A stretch of 5,068 bases of DNA from Flavobacterium psychrophilum. GTDB lineage: Bacteria; Bacteroidota; Bacteroidia; Flavobacteriales; Flavobacteriaceae. Location: contig CAMBZB010000064.1 in NCBI GenBank assembly GCA_945872245.1, forward strand, positions 1 through 5,068. Reading direction: 5' to 3'. A model generated the notes under the pieces. The model saw only the letters and a list, made by a program, of their open reading frames with translations, was not told the origin of the DNA and made no database searches. Shown here piece by piece: positions 1 to 5,068 of this stretch. The first letter of the stretch is position 1; each line of letters starts with the position of its first letter. The translations under genes were made by a program, and so were the position numbers.

Positions 1-133
1 TAAACCACCAAAAGTAAAGGCAGATAAGAAAAAAGCAGAAGAACCTTTCAACGCGAATAAGTTCTTCGAAAGCCTTACCACCAAAATAGTGAGTATCGCA
101 ACTATCTATATCTTAATAAAACAATTAAAATAA
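1..133 (+). CDS. C-terminal end of an unidentified upstream protein (5' truncated by window)
   Basis: The first complete codon begins at base 2, and the frame stays open for 43 codons to a TAA at 131-133. The visible tail starts with a very basic, lysine-rich stretch (visible residues 1-11), then acidic and polar residues. It ends with a short hydrophobic run (about I29-I39) followed by KQLK. Such a tail fits a membrane-anchored or membrane-associated C-terminus. The stop lies 2 bases before the wzz-type start, so the two genes are probably co-transcribed. In Bacteroidota polysaccharide loci, the gene before wzz is often a Wza/SLBB-type export protein, some of which end in a hydrophobic helix. 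That identity is an inference from position only, because no diagnostic domain lies in the window. Confidence 0.6.
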   Translation, partial: KPPKVKADKKKAEEPFNANKFFESLTTKIVSIATIYILIKQLK

Positions 134-135
134 GC

Positions 136-1194
136 ATGCAAACACCAGAAATACAAAACGACGAAATTTCTTTAAAAGAACTGATTCAAAAAGCAGGGGA
201 GTGGTTTGCCTATTTTAAATCGAAATGGAAAATTATTTTTTTGGCGGGTATTATCGGCGGCTTATTGGGTTTGGGTTATAGCTATACTAAAAAAACAATT
301 TATACCGCAAAGTTGAGTTTTGTATTAGAAGAGAAAGGTGGCGGTGGTGGAGGATTGTCTTCTTTAGCGGCACAGTTTGGCTTAGGTGGCTTTGGCGGTG
401 GAGAAGGTGGAGTGTTTTCAGGTAGTAATTTAATTGAATTGTTAAAGTCGCGCTTTTTAATTGAAAAAACCTTATTGAGTACCGTTAGCATTAATGGCAA
501 ATCCGATTTACTCATCAATCGCTATATTCAATTCAATAAACTCGATAAAGCTTGGGCGAAGCAAATTAAATTAGCGAATTTAAAGTTTACTTCGGCAGAC
601 CGTAAAACATTTACCTTACAACAAGATTCAGTTTTAGGTATGATTTCTGGAGCATTGATATTAAACAATTTAACTGTTGCGCAACAAGATAAAAAATTAA
701 GCATCCTAAACATCTCTGTAAAATCAACAGACGAAATTTTTGCAAAAATATTTTCTGAAAAACTCATCGAAACAGTAACCGATTTTTATATCGAAACCAA
801 AACAAGAAAAACACGAGCAAATATTCTGGTTTTAGAAAACAGGGCCGATTCGGTACAGCGCGAATTAAATACAGCCATGTATGGCCGTGCACAATTTGGA
901 GACCAAAACATGGGTCTCATTCGCCAACAAGCAGCCGTACCAAAATTGAAACAAGAAATGAAGGTACAAATGCTCGGTACCTTATATGGTGAGTTAGTGA
1001 AGAATTTAGAATTTGCTAAACTCACGCTGATGCGTGAAGAACCTTTGGTGCAAATTATTGATCAACCTATTTTACCTTTGCCCAAAGCGCGCTTAGGGAA
1101 GTTGAAAGCCATGGTGATTGGTGGGTTTTTGTTTGGCTTTTTGAGTTTGTTGGTTTTGGGTGGGAAGAGGGTTTGGAAGTACATTGTTGAATGA
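136..1194 (+). CDS. wzz: Wzz-type polysaccharide chain-length determinant / co-polymerase (PCP family)
   Basis: This is a 352-residue inner-membrane protein with the PCP layout: a short cytoplasmic N-terminus, TM1 at about residues 33-50 (KIIFLAGIIGGLLGLGYSY), a large periplasmic part, and TM2 at about 325-343. Just before TM2 is a proline-rich stretch (QPILPLPKARLGK, 310-322), then closely spaced glycines (G329, G330, G334), as is typical of Wzz/Wzc-family proteins. Residues about 200-300 look helical and charged, fitting the periplasmic helical region. A glycine-rich insert occupies 68-96. The protein ends nine residues after TM2, so it has no Wzc-like tyrosine-kinase domain, and any kinase would be a separate gene. 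The family controls modal length of O-antigen or capsule chains. The ATG lies 2 bases after the upstream stop, with no clear ribosome binding site. The gene is about 37% GC by hand count over 181-1200, and about 42% in its last third, richer than the genes that follow. Confidence 0.87.
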   Translation: MQTPEIQNDEISLKELIQKAGEWFAYFKSKWKIIFLAGIIGGLLGLGYSYTKKTIYTAKLSFVLEEKGGGGGGLSSLAAQFGLGGFGGGEGGVFSGSNLIELLKSRFLIEKTLLSTVSINGKSDLLINRYIQFNKLDKAWAKQIKLANLKFTSADRKTFTLQQDSVLGMISGALILNNLTVAQQDKKLSILNISVKSTDEIFAKIFSEKLIETVTDFYIETKTRKTRANILVLENRADSVQRELNTAMYGRAQFGDQNMGLIRQQAAVPKLKQEMKVQMLGTLYGELVKNLEFAKLTLMREEPLVQIIDQPILPLPKARLGKLKAMVIGGFLFGFLSLLVLGGKRVWKYIVE

Positions 1195-1211
1195 AAATTT
1201 AAAGTTATAAA

Positions 1212-1988
1212 ATGAAAGTTGTAATTCTTGCTGGTGGATTTGGAACAAGGTTAGCTGAAGAAACCGACGTTAGGCCTAAACCAATGGTGGAAATTGGTGG
1301 AATGCCAATACTATGGCATATTATGAAAATTTACTCTAGTTATGGCTACAATGATTTTGTCGTATGCTTAGGGTATAAAGGGTATATTATCAAAGAATAT
1401 TTTGCAAATTTATTTTTACATCATTCAGATGTAACGATAGATGTAAAAAATAATAAGCTAGAAGTTCATAATAATTTTGCAGAAGACTGGAAAATTACTT
1501 TAGTAGAGACAGGCCCTGAAACACTAACAGGAGGAAGAATAAAAAGAGTTCAGAAATATATAGGGAATGAGCCTTTCATGTTGACTTATGGTGATGGCGT
1601 GTCCAATGTAAATATTAAAGAGTTGGTTGACTTTCATAAAAACAATAACAAATTGTGTACGGTAACTTCGGTTCAGCCAAGTGGACGTTTTGGAGTGTTG
1701 CAAATTAATAATGAATCATTGGTTGAGTCCTTTCATGAAAAAAGATCTGAGGATATTGGTTGGATAAATGGTGGCTTTTTTGTTTGTCAACCAGAAGTCT
1801 TTGATTATATTAAAGAAGGAGACAAGACCATTTGGGAAAGAGACCCGCTTGAAACTTTGGCGAAAAAAAAACAATTGGTATCCTTTAAACATCCTGGCTT
1901 TTGGAGACCTATGGATTCGTTAAAAGACAAAATGGATTTAAATGAATTGTGGAGTGCTGGTAAAGCAGATTGGAAAATTTGGAAATAA
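1212..1988 (+). CDS. rfbF: Glucose-1-phosphate cytidylyltransferase
   Basis: This cytoplasmic enzyme joins CTP and alpha-D-glucose-1-phosphate to give CDP-glucose and pyrophosphate, the committing step to CDP-3,6-dideoxyhexoses. It is 258 residues long, against about 257 for the Salmonella enzyme. The nucleotidyltransferase signature is at the N-terminus: LAGGFGTRL (6-14), then RPKPMVEIGG (21-30) with K23 as the expected nucleotide/phosphate-binding lysine. Other family landmarks are TYGDGVSNV (125-133) with the metal-binding D128, GRFGVL (158-163), INGGFFV (185-191), WERDPLE (208-214) and the C-terminal GFWRPMDSLKDK (229-240) with D235 as the second metal ligand. The CTP preference is inferred from this full motif set and from rfbG and rfbH following directly. 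It starts 17 bases after wzz, and its stop codon overlaps the rfbG start (TAATG). No key residue looks missing. Confidence 0.96.
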   Translation: MKVVILAGGFGTRLAEETDVRPKPMVEIGGMPILWHIMKIYSSYGYNDFVVCLGYKGYIIKEYFANLFLHHSDVTIDVKNNKLEVHNNFAEDWKITLVETGPETLTGGRIKRVQKYIGNEPFMLTYGDGVSNVNIKELVDFHKNNNKLCTVTSVQPSGRFGVLQINNESLVESFHEKRSEDIGWINGGFFVCQPEVFDYIKEGDKTIWERDPLETLAKKKQLVSFKHPGFWRPMDSLKDKMDLNELWSAGKADWKIWK

Positions 1989-1990
1989 TG
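1986..1990 (+). promoter_or_regulatory. TAATG stop-start overlap coupling rfbF and rfbG
   Basis: The rfbF stop TAA (1986-1988) shares its last A with an ATG at 1988-1990, which opens rfbG. This arrangement is typical of translational coupling by re-initiation. It favours 1988 over the more upstream in-frame ATG at 1970, which would place 18 bases of rfbG inside rfbF. Confidence 0.7.
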
Positions 1991-3070
1991 AATGAACTGA
2001 GAAATACATATTCCGGAAAGCGTGTTTTCGTAACTGGTCATACTGGTTTCAAAGGATCGTGGTTAATTAAAATTTTAAGTGATTTTGGCGCAGTTGTAAA
2101 AGGGTATGCCTTAGCACCAGAAAACGAGATTAATTTATATACCGAGATGAATGGTGATGCATTGTGTGCGTCTGTGATTAGTGATTTAAGAGATAGAGAT
2201 GCTTTGAAAAAAGCGGTATTAGATTTTCAACCCGATTTCATTTTTCACTTAGCGGCTCAACCATTAGTTAGGTTGTCTTATGAAATTCCTTCAGAAACTT
2301 TTGAAGTGAATGCCATAGGAACTGCAAATTTATTAGATGCTATTAGATTATTGGATAAAAAATGTAATGTTGTTTTAATTACAACTGATAAGGTTTATCA
2401 CAACAATGAATGGGAGCATCCCTATAAAGAAAGTGATCGTCTTGGTGGCTATGATCCTTATAGTGCAAGTAAGGCTTGTTGTGAATTGGTTATTGATTCC
2501 TATAAAAATTCATTTTTTAATTTAAACAAATACGATCAACATCAAAAAGCAATTGCAGTTGGCAGAGCAGGTAACGTAATTGGTGGAGGTGATTGGTCAA
2601 AAGACAGGCTGATACCAGATATTGCTAAAGCATTAAATGCAAATAAAGAAGTTGTGATTAGAAATCCAAAAGCAGTAAGGCCATGGCAACATGTAATTGA
2701 GCCACTGTTTGGTTATCTTGAATTAGGTCTGAAATTAAACTCGGATCCAATTAAATATGCACAAGCGTACAATTTTGGACCAAAAACTAACGATGCTTTA
2801 TCGGTAGAAGAGATGGTTGTTAAGTCAATAAACTGCTGGGCCTCTGGAACATATAATGTAGAAGTTAATAGTAATAATCCTCATGAGGCAGGATTGTTGA
2901 AACTGGATATTACTAAAGCAACAACAGAATTAAACTGGAAGCCATTTTTAAATGCACAAACTGCAGTGGAACTTACCATAAATTGGTATAAAAACTATTA
3001 CAACAATACTACAGCAACCGAATTAATGGAATCAGATATTAAATATTATCAAAATAAAATGAATGAGTAA
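1988..3070 (+). CDS. rfbG: CDP-glucose 4,6-dehydratase
   Basis: This NAD-dependent extended SDR converts CDP-D-glucose to CDP-4-keto-6-deoxy-D-glucose. From the ATG at 1988 the protein is 360 residues, close to the 357-359 of Yersinia and Salmonella homologues. An in-frame ATG at 1970 would add six residues but overlaps rfbF more. The Rossmann cofactor motif is VTGHTGFKG (15-23), with the HTGFKGSWL form typical of this family. HLAAQPLVR (87-95), the active-site TTDKVY (132-137) and the catalytic YSASK (Y158, K162) follow, then GRAGNVIGGGDW (192-203), RPWQHVIEPL (231-240) and NFGP (262-265). The C-terminal region ATTELNWKPF (311-320) with the following helix has a counterpart in the small frame at 4403. 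The gene overlaps rfbF by 1 base and rfbH by 8 bases. All catalytic residues appear intact. Confidence 0.96.
   Translation: MNELRNTYSGKRVFVTGHTGFKGSWLIKILSDFGAVVKGYALAPENEINLYTEMNGDALCASVISDLRDRDALKKAVLDFQPDFIFHLAAQPLVRLSYEIPSETFEVNAIGTANLLDAIRLLDKKCNVVLITTDKVYHNNEWEHPYKESDRLGGYDPYSASKACCELVIDSYKNSFFNLNKYDQHQKAIAVGRAGNVIGGGDWSKDRLIPDIAKALNANKEVVIRNPKAVRPWQHVIEPLFGYLELGLKLNSDPIKYAQAYNFGPKTNDALSVEEMVVKSINCWASGTYNVEVNSNNPHEAGLLKLDITKATTELNWKPFLNAQTAVELTINWYKNYYNNTTATELMESDIKYYQNKMNE
3063..3070 (+). promoter_or_regulatory. 8-base rfbG/rfbH overlap
   Basis: The rfbH ATG (3063-3065) lies inside the last codons of rfbG, whose TAA is at 3068-3070. The neighbouring ATG at 3059 is in the rfbG frame and cannot start rfbH. 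The overlap suggests coupled translation of the dehydratase and the dehydrase. Confidence 0.65.
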
Positions 3071-4403
3071 AAACATCGAAATTTTAAAAGGGATAGATTT
3101 TAATAATTTAAACGACGAAGGTTTAAAAAAACTTTTAGTTGAAAAATTTAGTAAAAACATTAATAAGGCAATTATTCCTGGTGAGAGTTATATACCAGTT
3201 TCAGGAAAAGTAATTGATGAAGAAGATGTCCTTTGGGGAATAGAATCTATGATGGACGCATGGTTGACTGCAGGAAGATTTTCAATTAAACTTGAAAGAG
3301 AGTTAGCGAGATATTTTGGAAGTAGATTTTCTTTTTTAGTAAATTCTGGCTCATCCGCCAATTTGTTAGCATTCTATGCCTTAACATCACCAAAACTTTT
3401 AGATAGAGCCATTAGGCCTGGTGATGAGATTATTACAGTTGCAGCTGGATTTCCTACAACTATCAATCCGATGATTCAATTCGGATGTATACCAGTATTT
3501 ATAGATGTAGATATTCCTTCTTATAATATCAAAGTAGAAGATATTGAAAAAGCAATAACCCCAAAAACAAAAGCAATTATGCTTGCTCATGCCTTAGGAA
3601 ATCCATTTAACTTAAATGTGGTAATGGCAATTGCTAAAAAGTATAATCTATGGTTAGTTGAAGATGATTGTGATTCTTTAGGGGCAACCTATGATGGTAA
3701 AAAAACAGGAACCTTTGGTGATTTAGCAACACTTTCATTTTATCCAGCGCATCATATTACCATGGGGGAAGGCGGCGCAGTTTTAGTTAACAATGCATCA
3801 CTTAAAAAAATTACAGAAAGCTTTAGAGACTGGGGAAGAGATTGTTGGTGTCCTCCTGGCAAAGATAACACTTGTGGTGAAAGATACTGTCAAAAATTAG
3901 GAGATCTGCCTGATGGGTATGATCACAAATACACATATTCCCATATTGGATTTAATTTGAAGGTTACAGACATGCAAGCTGCTGTAGGTTTAAGTCAATT
4001 AACAAAAGCGGATCATTTTGTAGTTAGAAGAAAAGAGAATCACGCAACTCTTACTGAAATGTTTAAGGAATTTGAAGAACATTTTATATTGCCAGTGGCA
4101 ACTGAAAATTCTGAACCAAGTTGGTTTGGATTTATGTTAACGGTAAGAGAAGGAAGCCCAATTGATAGAAATAAATTTGTCGAATATCTAGAACAAAATA
4201 AAATTGGTACTAGATTGTTTTTTGGAGGTAACCTTTTAAAACAGCCAGCATATTATAATTTAAATTATCGTAAAATCGATGATTTAAAAAATACCGATAT
4301 GTTAATGAATAATTCATTTTGGCTTGGTGTTTGGCCTGGGTTAAATCAAGTTCATTATGATTATATTGTGAACACTGTAAGAAAGTATATTAGTACTTTA
4401 TAA
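3063..4403 (+). CDS. rfbH: CDP-4-keto-6-deoxyglucose 3-dehydrase (E1; PMP and [2Fe-2S] enzyme)
   Basis: This is a DegT/AspC aminotransferase-fold enzyme (446 residues; Salmonella RfbH is about 437) that removes the C-3 hydroxyl from CDP-4-keto-6-deoxyglucose using pyridoxamine phosphate. It receives electrons through an iron-sulfur cluster from a reductase (RfbI/DdhD). Two features separate it from ordinary sugar aminotransferases. First, the usual PLP-binding lysine is replaced by histidine: in SFYPAHHITMGEGG (225-238), H230 aligns with that lysine. Second, cysteines C203, C261, C263 and C271 have spacing C-X57-C-X-C-X7-C, the pattern described for the Yersinia E1 cluster. A further cysteine is at C276. 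Other landmarks are NSGSSANLLA (94-103), AAGFPTTINP (127-136), the PMP-binding region VEDDCDSLGA (199-208), and GFNLKVTDMQAAVGL (296-310). The stop overlaps the next ATG (TAATG). No electron-donor gene is visible in the window. Confidence 0.96.
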   Translation: MSKNIEILKGIDFNNLNDEGLKKLLVEKFSKNINKAIIPGESYIPVSGKVIDEEDVLWGIESMMDAWLTAGRFSIKLERELARYFGSRFSFLVNSGSSANLLAFYALTSPKLLDRAIRPGDEIITVAAGFPTTINPMIQFGCIPVFIDVDIPSYNIKVEDIEKAITPKTKAIMLAHALGNPFNLNVVMAIAKKYNLWLVEDDCDSLGATYDGKKTGTFGDLATLSFYPAHHITMGEGGAVLVNNASLKKITESFRDWGRDCWCPPGKDNTCGERYCQKLGDLPDGYDHKYTYSHIGFNLKVTDMQAAVGLSQLTKADHFVVRRKENHATLTEMFKEFEEHFILPVATENSEPSWFGFMLTVREGSPIDRNKFVEYLEQNKIGTRLFFGGNLLKQPAYYNLNYRKIDDLKNTDMLMNNSFWLGVWPGLNQVHYDYIVNTVRKYISTL

Positions 4404-4405
4404 TG
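4401..4405 (+). promoter_or_regulatory. TAATG stop-start overlap between rfbH and the SDR remnant
   Basis: The rfbH stop TAA (4401-4403) shares its last base with the ATG of the 74-codon frame, the same geometry as rfbF/rfbG. It indicates that the 5' end of the remnant was a true operon gene start and not a chance ATG. Confidence 0.6.
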
Positions 4406-4627
4406 AAAAGACTTCCTGCTGAGGATTTAGAGCATATTTATCAAAACACCCAAGATATTTGGGAATCGTTTAGGGGCAAGTCAATTTTTGAATTGAATTG
4501 GCAACCCAAAATGAATGCCCAACAAGCTGTAACTATGACGATAGATTGGTATTCTTTTTTCTCTGATAATCCTAAAATGATTATTGAATTTACAGCAAAA
4601 CAAATAGACCATTTTTTTAAATTGTAA
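4403..4627 (+). pseudogene. In-frame internally deleted (or chimeric) nucleotide-sugar SDR remnant, 74 codons
   Basis: The frame runs from an ATG overlapping the rfbH stop to a TAA at 4625-4627. Residues 1-29, with LPAEDLEHI (4-12) and RGKSIF (24-29), resemble the N-terminus of NAD-dependent epimerase/dehydratases found in polysaccharide loci, in which such a segment leads straight into a TGGTGF cofactor loop. Here that loop is absent. At residue 30 the sequence passes directly to ELNWQPKMNAQQAVTMTIDW (30-49), which matches the C-terminus of the rfbG product in this window (ELNWKPFLNAQTAVELTINW, residues 314-333), and ends with a short charged helix as RfbG-type proteins do. The cofactor loop, YxxxK and substrate regions, around 280 residues, are missing, so SDR catalysis is not possible. 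The N-terminal family match is from memory of the family. The C-terminal match is visible directly. It could be a decayed gene or a retained small protein. Confidence 0.7.
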
Positions 4628-4750
4628 GAAGGTAATATCCAGTAATCAATAAAATAAATATTTAAAGAAACTAGATTAGACAGAATTTAAAACAATATAA
4701 TAAAATCATAATAGGGGGGTGGTCTTAAAATCAGATAAAAATATTTTCGA
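4628..4750 (+). other. AT-rich intergenic gap with a G run
   Basis: This 123-base stretch has no credible open frame. It is the longest non-coding interval in the window and separates the coupled rfb genes from the next SDR. It is dominated by A and T apart from a six-G run at 4714-4719 followed by TGG. I see no stem-loop with a T tract that would serve as a terminator, and no good match to the Bacteroidota promoter pattern (TTG near -33, TAnnTTTG near -7). It may carry a promoter for the downstream gene or be a recombination scar; neither can be shown from the sequence alone. Confidence 0.55.
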
Positions 4751-5068
4751 ATGAGTAAAATAAATATATTATTGACAGGCGGGTCTAGAGGTATTGGATT
4801 GGCTATAAAAAATAGGTTTGAGGTAGAGGGTTGTAACGTAATAGCCCCTAGTCGAAAACAAATGGATTTGTCCTCAAGAGAATCAATTATTCAATATTTA
4901 GATCAAATAGAAGATTCAATAGATATATTAATTAATAATGCTGGAGTAAATGTAATTGAGTCATTCTTAGAAATAAGCTATAAAAATTTTGAAAATACTT
5001 TTAACGTTAACACTTTAGCTCCTCTATTATTATCTCAATATTGTATTAATAATTTCTTTTTACAAAAA
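4751..5068 (+). CDS. Classical short-chain dehydrogenase/reductase, N-terminal 106 residues (3' truncated by window)
   Basis: The frame opens with ATG at 4751, stays open for 106 codons and leaves the window. An in-frame TAA at 4736-4738 rules out an upstream start. Residues 9-16 are TGGSRGIG, the classical SDR cofactor loop, and 62-65 are NNAG. N87 in FNVN (84-87) is the expected Asn of the SDR catalytic tetrad. The Ser, Tyr and Lys residues would lie beyond the window. R35 after the second strand (VIAPSR, 30-35) fits NADP(H) preference. The cofactor loop and NNAG are 53 residues apart, about 20 fewer than in FabG, because the segment after strand 2 runs almost directly into MDLSSRESI. GC is about 27% by hand count, lower than wzz. 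In this setting it is probably a sugar ketoreductase or modifying enzyme, possibly acting at C-4 of the dideoxy sugar, but substrate and pathway are not shown. Confidence 0.85.
   Translation, partial: MSKINILLTGGSRGIGLAIKNRFEVEGCNVIAPSRKQMDLSSRESIIQYLDQIEDSIDILINNAGVNVIESFLEISYKNFENTFNVNTLAPLLLSQYCINNFFLQK

Noticed and set aside
300..1025. Three open frames of 72-79 codons on the minus strand inside wzz
   Set aside because: They lie antisense to a convincing membrane-protein gene. One is proline-rich only because it reads the glycine codons backwards, and none shows a recognisable domain.
1970..1987. Upstream ATG as the rfbG start
   Set aside because: It would overlap rfbF by 19 bases and add six residues beyond the usual family length. 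The TAATG at 1986-1990 gives a better start.
1212..1988. RfbF as a dTDP-glucose (RmlA) or UDP-glucose (GalU) pyrophosphorylase
   Set aside because: The length of 258 residues, the GGFGTRL...RPKPMVEIGG and YGDGVSNV motifs, and the coupled rfbG and rfbH fit the cytidylyltransferase better.
1805..2041. Minus-strand open frame across the rfbF/rfbG junction
   Set aside because: It is antisense to conserved C-terminal RfbF and N-terminal RfbG motifs and has no domain of its own.
3399..3590. Minus-strand open frame inside rfbH
   Set aside because: It is antisense to the conserved RfbH core, and its Tyr/Ile/Asn/Cys-rich composition is typical of shadow frames in AT-rich DNA.
4655..4664. Ten-base palindrome TAAATATTTA as a terminator or operator
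   Set aside because: It is a short, AT-only palindrome with no loop or T tract, expected by chance in such AT-rich sequence.
4742..4749. TATTTTCG as a Bacteroidota -7 promoter element
   Set aside because: It has one mismatch to TAnnTTTG, would place transcription at or inside the start codon, and lacks a clear TTG at -33.

Overview
The window is AT-rich, its genes are packed almost end to end on the + strand, and no convincing Shine-Dalgarno sequences precede the starts. Together with the glycine-rich Wzz-type protein, this suggests a Bacteroidota genome (Sphingobacteriales or Flavobacteriia-like). That placement is inferred from gene style, not from a marker gene. The locus looks like the start of the variable part of an O-antigen or other surface-polysaccharide cluster.

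Layout: (1) bases 1-133 hold the last 43 codons of an unidentified upstream gene with a hydrophobic C-terminus. (2) 136-1194 encodes a Wzz/chain-length-determinant-type inner-membrane protein with two membrane segments and no kinase domain. (3) 1212-4403 is a tight three-gene cassette: rfbF (glucose-1-phosphate cytidylyltransferase), rfbG (CDP-glucose 4,6-dehydratase) and rfbH (PMP/[2Fe-2S] C-3 dehydrase). These three enzymes start the route from glucose-1-phosphate to CDP-3,6-dideoxyhexoses (abequose, paratose, tyvelose, ascarylose) and to branched relatives such as yersiniose. (4) 4403-4627 is a 74-codon reading frame that looks like the two ends of a nucleotide-sugar SDR enzyme joined in frame with the middle missing. 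(5) 4628-4750 is a 123-base AT-rich gap with one conspicuous G run. (6) 4751-5068 is the 5' part of a classical, compact short-chain dehydrogenase that runs off the window.

How the genes fit together: RfbF makes CDP-glucose, RfbG makes the 4-keto-6-deoxy intermediate, and RfbH removes the C-3 hydroxyl using PMP and an iron-sulfur cluster. RfbH needs a reductase partner (RfbI/DdhD type), which is not in this window. A terminal C-4 reductase or other finishing enzyme is also not securely identified. The disrupted SDR directly after rfbH sits where a finishing enzyme might be expected, and the intact SDR that follows is a candidate replacement. Wzz would set the length of the polysaccharide carrying the sugar. 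The rfbF/rfbG, rfbG/rfbH and rfbH/remnant junctions all overlap, which points to one coupled operon.

The pathway itself is known. The most unusual item is the 74-codon SDR remnant, which keeps its overlapping start codon, its reading frame and its stop. I found no CRISPR array, RNA gene, insertion sequence or credible terminator.
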